DNA of 64,000 nt from 38-11 sp964539975 (GCA_964539975.1 CAZIKK010000008.1:1-64000); one strand, 5' to 3'. Shown: positions 50,782 to 61,173, counted from the first letter of the stretch. Numbers and translations are program-made. The notes: generated by a model from the letters alone, not told the origin.

Positions 50782-53700
50782 TTATCTTACTTCTAGCAAC
50801 TCTTGTTCTGTGTAATTCAAACCGGTTTCACCCATTTGGGTGATAACGGTATGATCTGCTTTGTATTGTCCAGGTAATACTGCTTGCATGTAGTAAGTGA
50901 TGGGTTTACTGGTGTCGTGGTGCCAATAGTAAAAAATAATTTTCTGTTCTTGTTGCTCAAACCAACCGGTGTCATGATCTCCTCGAATAAACCGGAAACC
51001 AGCAGGGACAAAGTCAGTGATCTGGTAAACATGGGGACGATCGCCTTGGATGGTTGGAGATAAAGTGACTTTGATCAAATCAGATTGGTTAAAGGAGGTT
51101 TGCAACTGATCATTAACCGAGTAAGACTTTCTTAAGCTATAATCGGTGACTCTATTTTCAGCCAAGTCATCTGCGCCACTTAAAGCGTACACATAAGCTC
51201 CCATATCGCTTGTAAGAGACAAAAGGGTCATGTCCGCCAAATCCTCTTTTGAAACCGTCAAAGTAGCAGTTTCAAATCCAAATACGTCAAAAGTCTTTTC
51301 CGTGTCCTTATATGAAAGCGTCACACTGCCGCTTAAAGCTTGAATGGCTTCGGTGGACATAATATTACGGTCCATGAGGTAGGCTAGCATTTCCATATTG
51401 ACCAAAGCATACTCAGAAGGGTTCTCGTATAGATAGTCAAAAAGTGAGTCTCCAGTGTCAAAATCCTTAAGGCGTCCAGCCAACACAGTCAATAAACCAG
51501 TCGCTACGTAATTGTCGCCAGGGCTATCAAAAATAGTCACAGGTTGGTTAGGATCGTCTGTAGTCGTCTCTTCCAGCACTTCTTGGTAAAGGGCATGAGC
51601 CAGTCGTTGATCACCAATGGATTCTAAGGCCAAAGCCAAAACAAGGGTGTGTTGATGGTTCAAGTCGGTTGTTTCCATAAGCTCATAAATATCCAGCAAT
51701 ACCGATTCGTTTAAATAAGCCAAACCGGCGTATCCATTCACCACACTGTTTAAGTTGGAGGCTGGATGTTCCACTACTCTTCGAAAATATAAACGAAGGG
51801 CTTCTTTGTTAAAATGATCTGGGTTTAACATAGCTACTTGCATGCTGACAAAAGAGTTGCTATCGGAGTAAGGCAACAAACGAATGCCACCATCCACATT
51901 TTGATAAGGATTAAGAGAAGTAGCCCATTCATGCAACTCAGGATCAAAATGCTGTTGAATGAAGCGACGCGCCTCCAAAGTTGCCAATTGTTGATCCACT
52001 CTTACGCCGGATGTGTAGCGCAAATCCAAAAGAGCATTGTAGAAACTGGATTCGCTTTGATTGAAAAAGGTGATCTCAGCAGGGGACAACACGGGCTTGA
52101 ATTGGGTGTTCAAACTCAGATCATAATATTGTTTGTGGTTGAAACTAACAGAAGAATCGATGACTTCAAAACTTTGTTGAAGGGCATCGGTGTGTGTGCC
52201 ATCTGTCCCATAAACGGTGATAGTATAACGCCCTTTCTTCAAAGATCCAAAAGAAACATTGGTGTAGGCACCAACAAGCCCAGATTGATCCACATCGTGA
52301 ATCAGGTTGCCGGATGCGTCTTCCAACACGACGCGATAATCCACGGTACTGTCCTTGACCGCCTCTTCACCAAAGACCCGCAAACTGATAGAGGGGACAT
52401 CCCCTGTGAGAAAATACTTGCTTAGGATGGTAGATATATGGAACGGCAGCTTGGCGTTGATTTGAAACCAACCAGTGGCGCCTTCCATCTTGTCGTTGAT
52501 CCCTTGATAAGTGATGCGCCAAGCGGTAAGATTATCGGGCAAATTAAAGGTGACCGTGCCATTGCCGGAGGCATCCGTAGAAAGGGTCATGAATGTGGCG
52601 GTATCTTTGAATTCACTACGAATGTAGTAATCTGCCGACTCACCACCCATCTCAGCCATGTCGGCACCAAATCTTCCGAAATCGCCACTATCTGAAGACA
52701 CATAATCGGTGAGGATGCCACTTCCATGAATGCTACTGTACAAATTCCCCATAAGATCCGCTGTTTGAGCGTACAAGTTGAAATACGCCTCGTCAACGAT
52801 GCTGATGTTCACATCTGCTGGGTAAGGGTTGCCGTCGGCATCGGTGGTTGTGACAGACAAAGTCACTTCATCTCCAGGGCCATAGTCTGTTTTGTCGGTG
52901 GTCACATCAATATGGATTTCTCTCTCAGAATAATCGTAGCTGATAGGCTGAGTGGAAAAGGTTTTGTGCAATACCCCGCCAGACGCATACACCCCTTGTA
53001 AAAGGATATTGGGAATATAAGTCTCAACAAACTCGAAAGAGCCACTTAAAGTGTCCTTGATCTCATGATGTAACAAACCGTCTTGCAGATATAAAACCAA
53101 TAATTGATCCATCGGTTGGGTTTCCACACGACCGCTGTTGTCTAAATAATAAGCCACTTCTTCCTGCAATTTAAATTGGTATTGGTCGCCCTCTGTGCGC
53201 AAAGTATGGTAATTTGCGAATGGATCCGACTGAGGCAACCTGTAATAGCTAAAAGAGGTGCGTTCCACAATTTTACCGCCATGGCCATCTTCCATGGAAA
53301 CCGTTACTTCGTAATATTTTTCCTCATCTGTGGCGTATGGCATCTGTAGAACCAGTTGGCCATTGGTTAAGGAATAAACACGGTCATCCAATACTTCCGT
53401 CCGACGGATGGATTCATAAGTCTTTCGGTTAACCTTGTTGATGTAATCGTAAACCTGGCCAATTTCTCGTTGTTCGTACCAGACAGCGGTTACGTTGACT
53501 GAAACCTGCGTGTCTAAAGGTTGGCCGCGCAGGTCTTCATAAGTGAAATCATAATCCCGTCGATAATTGTCGGCTTCCAATGTATGGGCAAAAATGGATA
53601 GTTCAGGAATAGTTTCATTGGAATGAGACAATTCTAGCATTCTGTCCTTAGGAAGAAAGACAAAGTCTGCGTAACTTGTGATGGGGTAATTCTCCGCAGT

Positions 53701-55623
53701 GGCGTTGTAAATCTCCATACCAGCATGAACCGGTCGCCAAGAGTCGGTGCTAAGAGAAGGTCTAAAAGTTTCAGAAGCTTGGCCATTTTCCGCAGTGGTC
53801 AATCGTCCTGAAGATTGGTCTCCCAGGTTTAAGTAATAGTCAAAAGTCATCTCGGGAACAGGGCCTCCTTCAAAGAATTGAGAAGTCACTTCATAGGTGA
53901 TGGTATCCCCTGCCAAAATATGGGTTTTATCGAATGCTCCAGTTACTTTATACACGGGCTTGGTGTATTCATTGATATGGAATTCATGTCGCAATACCAC
54001 ATCCTCATCATCGGTTAGATAAATCACATACCAGCCTGGTGTTAAATCCTGCCAGCTGAAATGGTCAGTAAACGTGCCTGTGTTGGTAGGCGTAACGCTT
54101 TTTTCATCCAGCAAATAAGTGCCATTGACTGTGGAATACAGGCTCATGGTATAATTGCCGGAATGGCCCACTTTAGGTTTCACATAGCCATACAAATGAA
54201 GCGTATCGGTTGGTAGATAGGTGCTACGATCTGTGAAAAGATACTTAAAATATTGGTTGGGAATAGCTGGAAAAGCCATATGGTCATTTGCGGGACCATG
54301 ATCCATATAATAAGGATTGAACCTCTTCACATAGCGTATGATAAAATCCTGATACCCAGGCGCAGACACTTTTCCATAATGGATATAGGTGCTAGGATCA
54401 TCGGCATAAGACATGATGGCCGTGCCATCCTCCCGGGTTTTGCCTGTATAAGTCTCGTCAATGGTGACAGTCGCATTGGAAACGCCTTGCTGGTCTTTGC
54501 TATCTAACACCCACGCAAACCCTTCATCTTCGAACAAGCTGCTATAAACCAACAAATCATTGATTTGTAAGTAAGTGTAATAAGACTTGTCCTCATAGGA
54601 AACGGCCACCAAATAATACCCAGGATCTAGAGGTTCTGGCATCTCAAAACTGTAGTACTGCATATAACCGTACCGAACTTCGCGGGGACTAGTTTCAAAA
54701 GTGGAGACCAGATCCAGATAAGCTGGTATCTGTTGAGGTAGGTCGTTATAAAGGGAGTCATAGGCATAATGCGCATCCACTTGCTTTAAATCTTCCAAAA
54801 AAGACAGGGAACTGTCAAACGCGTATACCGAAACATCATAGAGATAAGATTCTGCTTGTCTGCTCAAATAAGCAGACACAAAATGAGTCTGAGAAGTGGT
54901 GTAGGTGCTGACCACATCATTGAAGTAAACCAACTGATCTCTACCGGATCCTTCTGTGGTGAAAGAAAACACGTAATCTTCAGCCAAAGCAAGATCGCTA
55001 TTTTTTACTTTTGCACCAGCTTCAATGGTGACTTTATAAGTAGTGTTAGGCTCTAGCCGATCTGGCACAAAAATTTGGGCATGTCCATTTTCTGTGAAAG
55101 AACCGTTGACTTGTGGCTCAATCGAAAAAACAGATGAAAAATTCTCCACGCCGGAATGGCTGAAAATCACTTCGATTCCCGTTTTAACAGGCACATAAGT
55201 AGCTTGGCGTCCCGGAATGGTGCCGGAAATGGTCAGATCCTTTTTCGTCTGGAAAGCCCATTTATAGATATAGTCATCAGAAGCATCTGTCAATTCGACA
55301 CGATAGATGCGATCCTTTTCTAAAAGGTCTTCAGGCTGAATGGTAAAAGAACCGTCTTCGTCTTCTGAGATAGCATAGGCAACCTGAGGATGGATTTTGA
55401 GGGCTTGGTTGATAAAATCAACCGAAACCGTTTCGCGTGAAAACAGCTTAAAGGCTGTGTTTGTCGAAATCCCAGTTGCGTCTTGATGAACCGCTTGCAA
55501 ATCAAAATCCCATTGCCCAAAATCCGGGAGAATTGGATCAGGAATCGAAGGCTCAGGTTTTGGAGAGCAGGCCGCCAAAGCGAGAAGAACAACCAGTAAA
55601 ACAGAAAGAACTTTTCGTTTCAA
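50782..55623 (-). CDS. Alpha-2-macroglobulin family lipoprotein without thioester
   Basis: A 1613-residue surface lipoprotein (signal peptide with lipobox LALAAC, Cys19). After an Ig-like domain (about 25-230) come several macroglobulin beta-sandwich domains (including the MG-type stretch around 390-560), the A2M domain near 990-1100 (TDASGNGTVTFNLPDNLTAWRI), an alpha-helical toroid domain (about 1200-1420) and a C-terminal receptor-like domain. The toroid, where protease-trapping members have the CxEQ thioester, reads GVRVDQQ, so no covalent trap can form, as in YfaS-type proteins. The TTG start at 55623 follows AGAAGGTGG and gives MKRK, a good signal start; a GTG lies nine bases earlier. 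It may guard against proteases or act in cell-surface maintenance. Confidence 0.88.
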   Translation of the reverse strand: MKRKVLSVLLVVLLALAACSPKPEPSIPDPILPDFGQWDFDLQAVHQDATGISTNTAFKLFSRETVSVDFINQALKIHPQVAYAISEDEDGSFTIQPEDLLEKDRIYRVELTDASDDYIYKWAFQTKKDLTISGTIPGRQATYVPVKTGIEVIFSHSGVENFSSVFSIEPQVNGSFTENGHAQIFVPDRLEPNTTYKVTIEAGAKVKNSDLALAEDYVFSFTTEGSGRDQLVYFNDVVSTYTTSQTHFVSAYLSRQAESYLYDVSVYAFDSSLSFLEDLKQVDAHYAYDSLYNDLPQQIPAYLDLVSTFETSPREVRYGYMQYYSFEMPEPLDPGYYLVAVSYEDKSYYTYLQINDLLVYSSLFEDEGFAWVLDSKDQQGVSNATVTIDETYTGKTREDGTAIMSYADDPSTYIHYGKVSAPGYQDFIIRYVKRFNPYYMDHGPANDHMAFPAIPNQYFKYLFTDRSTYLPTDTLHLYGYVKPKVGHSGNYTMSLYSTVNGTYLLDEKSVTPTNTGTFTDHFSWQDLTPGWYVIYLTDDEDVVLRHEFHINEYTKPVYKVTGAFDKTHILAGDTITYEVTSQFFEGGPVPEMTFDYYLNLGDQSSGRLTTAENGQASETFRPSLSTDSWRPVHAGMEIYNATAENYPITSYADFVFLPKDRMLELSHSNETIPELSIFAHTLEADNYRRDYDFTYEDLRGQPLDTQVSVNVTAVWYEQREIGQVYDYINKVNRKTYESIRRTEVLDDRVYSLTNGQLVLQMPYATDEEKYYEVTVSMEDGHGGKIVERTSFSYYRLPQSDPFANYHTLRTEGDQYQFKLQEEVAYYLDNSGRVETQPMDQLLVLYLQDGLLHHEIKDTLSGSFEFVETYIPNILLQGVYASGGVLHKTFSTQPISYDYSEREIHIDVTTDKTDYGPGDEVTLSVTTTDADGNPYPADVNISIVDEAYFNLYAQTADLMGNLYSSIHGSGILTDYVSSDSGDFGRFGADMAEMGGESADYYIRSEFKDTATFMTLSTDASGNGTVTFNLPDNLTAWRITYQGINDKMEGATGWFQINAKLPFHISTILSKYFLTGDVPSISLRVFGEEAVKDSTVDYRVVLEDASGNLIHDVDQSGLVGAYTNVSFGSLKKGRYTITVYGTDGTHTDALQQSFEVIDSSVSFNHKQYYDLSLNTQFKPVLSPAEITFFNQSESSFYNALLDLRYTSGVRVDQQLATLEARRFIQQHFDPELHEWATSLNPYQNVDGGIRLLPYSDSNSFVSMQVAMLNPDHFNKEALRLYFRRVVEHPASNLNSVVNGYAGLAYLNESVLLDIYELMETTDLNHQHTLVLALALESIGDQRLAHALYQEVLEETTTDDPNQPVTIFDSPGDNYVATGLLTVLAGRLKDFDTGDSLFDYLYENPSEYALVNMEMLAYLMDRNIMSTEAIQALSGSVTLSYKDTEKTFDVFGFETATLTVSKEDLADMTLLSLTSDMGAYVYALSGADDLAENRVTDYSLRKSYSVNDQLQTSFNQSDLIKVTLSPTIQGDRPHVYQITDFVPAGFRFIRGDHDTGWFEQQEQKIIFYYWHHDTSKPITYYMQAVLPGQYKADHTVITQMGETGLNYTEQELLEVR

Positions 55624-55723
55624 AAATACCACCTTCTTATATATTTTTTTAGTTGAAATGAGGGGTCATATCTTAAGTGTATCACTTTATTAGACGATTT
55701 CACAGAGGATTGGTTCCAAACGA

Positions 55724-55759
55724 GAAAATAAAAAAAGGCATTGAGAAATCAATGCCTTT
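55724..55759 (-). terminator. Terminator of the DUF4097 lipoprotein gene
   Basis: On the minus strand AAAGGCATTGA pairs with TCAATGCCTTT over a 4-base loop and is followed by a run of T (TTTTATTTTC). It separates this gene from the alpha-2-macroglobulin gene. Confidence 0.88.
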
Positions 55760-55774
55760 AGGAGCATAAACCGA

Positions 55775-56746
55775 TTAATTGATCGTCAATTTTCCCGAGG
55801 TGGTATTGACACGAACCGTGTAAGTCCCAGCCCCTTTGGTGGCTGTGATATTGTTATTGCGGATTCTTTCGATAGTCAATCGATCTTCACCATCAAACCC
55901 ACCTGTCACCGTTGTGAAATGCAAGGAATAATCCGCCTGGCCTCGAATATCCAACAATACGGAACCAGACACACTGGAAAGGTGCAAATTTCCCTTTAAG
56001 TCCTGCAATCGGACTTGAATTCTGCCGGAAGTAGTCTTCGCGGTTACGCGTTCCATGTCACCGGCAATTTCAATGCCACCGGAAACCGTTTTTAATTCCA
56101 CATGGTCTGTAAAAGCATCGGTCAAGGAAATTTTACCGGAAACCGTTGAAAAATCAAGACGATTCGCCTCTAGAGACAAACTTTCAATGCCACCAGAAAC
56201 CGTCGACCATTTCAAAGTGTCTCCCTTTATGTTGCCACCGGTAATGGCACCGGATACCGTAGATAAATGTAGAGAGGTCAAGGCCAAATCGGATGCACTG
56301 ATTTTACCAGAAATGGTGGTACCGTCAATATGACCGTTGAAGCTTTCAGGGACGGTGACAGTTAGAATCAATTCATTTCTCACAATGTTGGCGCTTTTCA
56401 AGGTAGACTCATGGGTCCGAACGGTAACCGTTCCTCCGGAAGTTTCGACCATGAGTTTGGGTTTGAAATTGGCGCGGATAGTTCCTTTAAGCTCAAATTC
56501 GAACTTGTTTCCTGTGCCGGGCACAAGGCGCATTTCCTTCACATGGCCGTTCAGATTCAAATACTCAAAGCCATCTATGGAAAGGCTTGCCGACTCGTTG
56601 ATGGTATAGCTTCGAGAGGTCAGGAAACTGAAGGGATTAAAAACTCGCAAGCCCGGGCCGAAAGGATTGTTCCACATGCAGCCTGTCAGGACAAAAGCAG
56701 TTAGTAATAAGAGTGCCAATAAAGCGGCAGATTTTTTACGGTTCAT
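55775..56746 (-). CDS. DUF4097 family beta-repeat lipoprotein
   Basis: A 323-residue exported protein. The lipobox VLTGC (Cys about 22) ends the signal peptide. From about residue 120 onwards, short repeats of the form TVSGxI...L recur every 18-22 residues (GKISASDL, GAITGGNI, GGIESLSL, GKISLTDA, GGIEIAGD, GRIQVRLQ), building a right-handed beta solenoid typical of DUF4097. Such proteins are often linked to envelope stress or resistance, but no function is known for this one. ATG at 56746 has GAGGTGAT seven bases upstream. Confidence 0.85.
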   Translation of the reverse strand: MNRKKSAALLALLLLTAFVLTGCMWNNPFGPGLRVFNPFSFLTSRSYTINESASLSIDGFEYLNLNGHVKEMRLVPGTGNKFEFELKGTIRANFKPKLMVETSGGTVTVRTHESTLKSANIVRNELILTVTVPESFNGHIDGTTISGKISASDLALTSLHLSTVSGAITGGNIKGDTLKWSTVSGGIESLSLEANRLDFSTVSGKISLTDAFTDHVELKTVSGGIEIAGDMERVTAKTTSGRIQVRLQDLKGNLHLSSVSGSVLLDIRGQADYSLHFTTVTGGFDGEDRLTIERIRNNNITATKGAGTYTVRVNTTSGKLTIN

Positions 56747-56775
56747 TGGGGGGATCACCTCTAATTCAATTTGAT

Positions 56776-56805
56776 GGGTTTAGAATATCATATAATCCTA
56801 AACCC
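56776..56805. promoter_or_regulatory. Palindrome upstream of the DUF4097 gene
   Basis: GGGTTTAG (56776-56783) and CTAAACCC (56798-56805) are exact complements 14 bases apart; the spacer holds a TATGAT/TATAAT-like box on both strands. It lies 30 bases before the DUF4097 ATG and after the thiolase stop, so it could be an operator around a promoter or a weak terminator. Confidence 0.4.
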
Positions 56806-56831
56806 GTCATTAACCCATAATTAGAATTCAA

Positions 56832-58010
56832 TTAGAGAGATTCAAAAATGCCTGCGGCGCCCATGCCACCGCCAATGCACATGCTGACCAGACCATACCG
56901 ACTCCCGCGTCGTTGCATTTCATGGAGCAGTTTGATGGTCAAATAAGACCCAGTGCAACCTAGGGGATGTCCCAATGCGATGGCGCCGCCATTGACATTC
57001 ACAGTAGCTGGATCCAATCCCAAAGTATGCATGCTGGCCAAAGCTTGAGAGGCAAAAGCTTCATTCAATTCAATCAACTCAATCTGATCCAGGGACAGGT
57101 TGGTCAGCTTCAATACCTTGGGGATAGCTTCAATGGGGCCAACTCCCATAATGTCGGGAGCCACGCCTGCCACAGAATAACCTACAAATCGGGCTAAAGG
57201 CTTCAAACCCATTTCAACAGCCTTTTCCTTGGACATTATCAAAACAAATGCTGCGCCGTCACTCATTTGGGAAGCATTTCCCGGTGTCACCGACCCGCCA
57301 GTTTTAAACACAGGGCGCAACTTGGCCAAAGTCTCAACGGTCATATTGGGGCGTACCCCTTCATCCATTTCAAAAGAGACCGGTTGAATTCCTGGATTCC
57401 CTTTTTCATCCACCGTGGGACGGTTAGCGATTACAGGGATGATCTCATCCACAAACTTGCCCTCTGAGATGGCTTTTTCGGCCTTGTTGTGACTGGCGGC
57501 TGCAAAGGCATCCTGCTCTTGTCGCGAAACGCCATATCTAGAAGCCACACGTTCGGCAGTATGTCCCATTGCCATATAAACATCTGGATGCGTGGTCATC
57601 AATCCCGGGTCTGGGAAAAATGCATGGCCACCCATGGGCACGGTGCTCATGGATTCAACACCACCTGCTAATAGGATATCTCCTTGTCCAGCCATAATGG
57701 CATTGGCAGCAGTCGCAATGGTTTGAAGACCTGATGAACAAAATCGATTCACCGTCTGAGCCGGCACACTATCTGGGATGCCTGCCTTTACGGCAATATT
57801 TCTAGCCATATTAAGCCCTTGTTCTGCCTCGGGCATGGCACAACCGATGATCACGTCATCGATGGTGGTTACATCAAATTCAGGTATTTTGGCAAACAGG
57901 CCTTGTATGACCTGAGCCCCTATATCTTCCGGTCGGGTATATCTCAAAGTGCCTTTTGGTGCTTTGCCAATGGGAGATCTTCCCATGGCCACAATTACAG
58001 CTTCTCTCAT
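56832..58010 (-). CDS. fadA: Acetyl-CoA C-acyltransferase (3-ketoacyl-CoA thiolase)
   Basis: A 392-residue degradative thiolase. The nucleophile is C91 in NRFCSSGLQ, NEAFASQA and GHPLGCTG follow, and the C-terminal CIGGGMGAA holds the second active-site cysteine. It is the last gene of the beta-oxidation operon ECH-fadN-fadA. ATG at 58010 follows GAGGTGATAAAA, 11 bases after the fadN stop; the GTG nine bases earlier overlaps that site. It cleaves 3-oxoacyl-CoA made by FadN. Confidence 0.92.
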   Translation of the reverse strand: MREAVIVAMGRSPIGKAPKGTLRYTRPEDIGAQVIQGLFAKIPEFDVTTIDDVIIGCAMPEAEQGLNMARNIAVKAGIPDSVPAQTVNRFCSSGLQTIATAANAIMAGQGDILLAGGVESMSTVPMGGHAFFPDPGLMTTHPDVYMAMGHTAERVASRYGVSRQEQDAFAAASHNKAEKAISEGKFVDEIIPVIANRPTVDEKGNPGIQPVSFEMDEGVRPNMTVETLAKLRPVFKTGGSVTPGNASQMSDGAAFVLIMSKEKAVEMGLKPLARFVGYSVAGVAPDIMGVGPIEAIPKVLKLTNLSLDQIELIELNEAFASQALASMHTLGLDPATVNVNGGAIALGHPLGCTGSYLTIKLLHEMQRRGSRYGLVSMCIGGGMGAAGIFESL

Positions 58011-58021
58011 TTTTATCACCT

Positions 58022-60376
58022 CTAATTCCTCAATGGTTTGCCTTTTTTCAGCATATGTTCAATTCGTTGGTGGGTTTTCGTTTCTCCGCAAAGACTGACA
58101 AAGGCCTCCCGTTCCAGTTCAAGAATCCACTCCTCGTTTACGGTGCTGCCTGGCACCACATGACCACCCGTCATGATATGGGCAAGTCGACCTGCCAGAT
58201 AGCCATCGTATTCGGAAATAAATTGGCCTTCAATCATAAAGGCGATGGTATTGTCCAAAACCCCTTTTCCTGTGGTGCCTGTCACCACAACCTCAGCGGG
58301 GATAAGGGGACGGAAGCCATCTTCAAAAAGACGAATCACTGCTTGTTTGCCACGATCTAGCAAATGATCGCTGTTCATGACAATCGAATCTTGCTCAGTG
58401 AGAAACCCTTTCTCTCTAGCGTCGAAAGCACTGCTCGAAACCTTGGCCATAGCCACTGTTTCCCAAGCTGTTTTAATCAAATTGATGCGCTCAGACAGGG
58501 TGGGTTTGCTAATGGAAGGGGTATGTCGCAGCAGCATTTCTTTCACACCACCGCCTCCAGGAACCAATCCTACGCCCAGCTCCACTAAGCCCATATATGT
58601 CTCGGCATGGGCCACTTGCTGGTAGCCACTCATGGCGATTTCCGCGCCGCCTCCAAGCGTCATGCCGTGAGGACAAGTAACGACGGGTTTTTTGGCGTAC
58701 TTAATCGCCATTCCCGATTTTTGAAGGCCAGCTACCAATGCTTCTAACTGATCCCATTTTTTGGCCATCGCCAACTCCGCCACCATCATTAGATTGGCGC
58801 CAGGAGAAAAATGCTTGCCTTGATTGCCCACAACCAAACCTCTATAGTCTTTGATTTCAACAGTCTCAATAGCTGTGTGGATCATTTCTATCACAGCTCC
58901 ATCCACAGTGTTGCCGGAAGAAGTAAACGCCAAACAAAGCACCCCATCGTTCAGATCGATTAATTGAGCGCTCTTGTTTTCCTTTAAAACAGGAAAAGCA
59001 TCACGATGGTTCAATTGAATGAAGGAAGAAGCTTGGCGGTCACCCTCATAAAAGCGTTTTTTGCCATCAGCAAGCCGTTGATGAATCCAATCCGGCAAAG
59101 AGTCGCCCTCGGAAATCATGCGTTCAGAAGCTTCTTTGAATCCTAGGGCATCCCACACTTCAAAAGGCCCCATTTCCCAGTTAAAACCCCATTTGATCGC
59201 TTGGTCGATAGCGGTGCAAGTATCGGAAATTTCCGGCACTTTGTTGGCAGCATATACCAAAGTGGATTTTAATACCTCCCAAACAAATCGGTTTTCCTCT
59301 TCTTGCCCCCAAGCCATTTGGTGGATTCTTTTTGCCAAAGTGGCTTCTTTTTTTGCCAGAGACACCGCCTTGTTACTAGCTCTTTCAAGTGGCACATACG
59401 CTTTAGTGGCAAAGTCCCATACCAAGCGTTGTGTCCCTTTTGACGTGCGTTCTTTTTTATAAAACCCGCCTTTCGTCTTATCTCCTAGTTGCCCCTTCTC
59501 AATCATGTCATGGACATAACCGGGCACGGTGTTGGCGCTCACTTCATACGAATCATCCGTCTTGGCCAATACATTGCCTGCCACGTGGACCAAAATATCG
59601 ATGCCCACCATGTCAGCTAATCGAAAAGTACCTGTTTTAGGACGTCCAATGATAGCGCCCGTCAATAAATCTACTTTTGGGATAGAGTAACCATAAGATT
59701 CAGACAAGGTCATGACGCTTGCCATGGCTTGAACGCCAATGCGATTGGCGATGAAATTAGGGGTGTCCTTGGCAATGACCACGCCTTTGCCCAACCGTTT
59801 CTCAGAAAAATTGGCCATCCATCTTACCAATTCCGGTCGCGTCTCTTTTGCGGGAATAATCTCAAAGAGTTTCATGTACCGAGGAGGATTGAAAAAATGA
59901 GTTCCCATAAAATGCGCCTTAAATTCAGCATCCATAGGTGCCACAATGTCATTGATGGAAACACCCGATGTATTGGTAGCCACAATGGTACCAGGCTTAC
60001 GATATTTGGCAATTTGTTTCATGAAATCTTGTTTGATGGCCAAATTTTCTACAATCACTTCCAAAATAAGATCACAAGCGCCAATTTTTTCAAGATCATC
60101 TGTGAAATTTCCCGTTTCAATCAACTTGCCAAATGAAGGGGTATAGATGGCTCTGTTTTTTGGGTTAAGAACCCCTTCTTTACCCGCATTGGCAAGTCGA
60201 TTGCGCACAGCTGAATCCTCAAGGGTCAGCCCTTTAGCTTTTTCTTTGTCGGTCAACGTTTGGGGCACCCTATCCAAAAGCAAAACTTGGAATCCAGCGC
60301 CTGCAAAATGAGCGGCTATGGAAGCACCCATCACCCCTGCTCCTAGAACGGCAACACGATTTACATAATGATTCAT
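58022..60376 (-). CDS. fadN: 3-hydroxyacyl-CoA dehydrogenase/enoyl-CoA hydratase fusion (FadN-like)
   Basis: A 784-residue two-enzyme protein with the order of Bacillus subtilis FadN (789 residues), reversed relative to E. coli FadB. The NAD-binding 3-hydroxyacyl-CoA dehydrogenase domain comes first (GAGVMGASIAAHF at 13-25, HFFNPPRYM near 155), followed by its C-terminal helical part. A crotonase domain starts near 480 (SPGANLMM oxyanion loop near 515, GGGAEIAMSGYQ near 570, VELGVGLVPGGGG near 595). It hydrates enoyl-CoA and oxidises the 3-hydroxyacyl-CoA. Its ATG overlaps the stop of the preceding crotonase gene (ATGA), so translation is coupled. Confidence 0.92.
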   Translation of the reverse strand: MNHYVNRVAVLGAGVMGASIAAHFAGAGFQVLLLDRVPQTLTDKEKAKGLTLEDSAVRNRLANAGKEGVLNPKNRAIYTPSFGKLIETGNFTDDLEKIGACDLILEVIVENLAIKQDFMKQIAKYRKPGTIVATNTSGVSINDIVAPMDAEFKAHFMGTHFFNPPRYMKLFEIIPAKETRPELVRWMANFSEKRLGKGVVIAKDTPNFIANRIGVQAMASVMTLSESYGYSIPKVDLLTGAIIGRPKTGTFRLADMVGIDILVHVAGNVLAKTDDSYEVSANTVPGYVHDMIEKGQLGDKTKGGFYKKERTSKGTQRLVWDFATKAYVPLERASNKAVSLAKKEATLAKRIHQMAWGQEEENRFVWEVLKSTLVYAANKVPEISDTCTAIDQAIKWGFNWEMGPFEVWDALGFKEASERMISEGDSLPDWIHQRLADGKKRFYEGDRQASSFIQLNHRDAFPVLKENKSAQLIDLNDGVLCLAFTSSGNTVDGAVIEMIHTAIETVEIKDYRGLVVGNQGKHFSPGANLMMVAELAMAKKWDQLEALVAGLQKSGMAIKYAKKPVVTCPHGMTLGGGAEIAMSGYQQVAHAETYMGLVELGVGLVPGGGGVKEMLLRHTPSISKPTLSERINLIKTAWETVAMAKVSSSAFDAREKGFLTEQDSIVMNSDHLLDRGKQAVIRLFEDGFRPLIPAEVVVTGTTGKGVLDNTIAFMIEGQFISEYDGYLAGRLAHIMTGGHVVPGSTVNEEWILELEREAFVSLCGETKTHQRIEHMLKKGKPLRN

Positions 60377-61173
60377 ACAACACCTCTCATGCTAAAATTT
60401 GGCTTGCGTTTTTCTGCAAAAGCCATAATGCCTTCTTTGAAATCCTCTGTTTGGCCACAGAGTTTCTGTTTTTTGGCCTCAAGAGCCAAATAAGATTCGA
60501 AATCTTTGAAGTCACTTTCAAAAGTTAGTTCTTTCATGTAGCGCAAGGACAATCCAGGTCCTTTCGCCAAACGCCCAGCGAATTGATAGGTGGCCGACTC
60601 TAATTGTTCATCGGGAACCACATCCACAACCAATCCCATAGAATGGGCTTCCTTTGCATCCACAGGGCGACCAGTCATGACCAACTCAGTGGCCCGACTT
60701 ACGCCAATAGCTTTGTTTAGCAGATAAATACCGCCAGCGTCAGGAATCAAGCCAATCTTCACAAAAGCTTGAATAAAAGTGGCGCTTTCAGCCGCCACAA
60801 TAAAATCACATGCCAAGGCTACATTAAAACCGGCGCCTGCTACAGGACCATGAACAGAAGCAATAACTGGAATGGGTAGTTTTTTCAAAGCCAAAGACAA
60901 TTGACCCACCTTATCTACCCCTTCAAACAAGCCGTCGTATAGGTTTTTGGTTACACAGTCGATCATCATGCGTATATCGCCACCTCCGCTGAAGCCTTTG
61001 CCATCAGCTGCCAGCACCAAAACCTTGACTTCCGGGTCTGACGCCACTGTTTCCAAAGCCGCCATGATCTCATCCACCATGAATGCATCGATGGCATTCA
61101 GATTTTTGGCAGAACTTAACACAATCTTAGCCACACTTTGTTGTTTAGAAAAAACAATCTTTTTATAATCCAT
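60373..61173 (-). CDS. Enoyl-CoA hydratase/isomerase family protein
   Basis: A 266-residue crotonase. Oxyanion-hole loops are FSGGGDI near residue 64 and GPVAGAGF near 115. The active-site helix reads KIGLIPDAGG, with Asp where hydratases such as rat ECH have Glu164-type residues, as in PaaG-like isomerases. So an enoyl-CoA isomerase or ring-substrate hydratase is possible. ATG at 61173 follows TGGAGGTGCTGT; a 50-residue longer frame upstream is not supported. It is the first gene of the ECH-fadN-fadA operon, which fits a role in preparing unsaturated acyl-CoAs. Confidence 0.88.
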   Translation of the reverse strand: MDYKKIVFSKQQSVAKIVLSSAKNLNAIDAFMVDEIMAALETVASDPEVKVLVLAADGKGFSGGGDIRMMIDCVTKNLYDGLFEGVDKVGQLSLALKKLPIPVIASVHGPVAGAGFNVALACDFIVAAESATFIQAFVKIGLIPDAGGIYLLNKAIGVSRATELVMTGRPVDAKEAHSMGLVVDVVPDEQLESATYQFAGRLAKGPGLSLRYMKELTFESDFKDFESYLALEAKKQKLCGQTEDFKEGIMAFAEKRKPNFSMRGVV

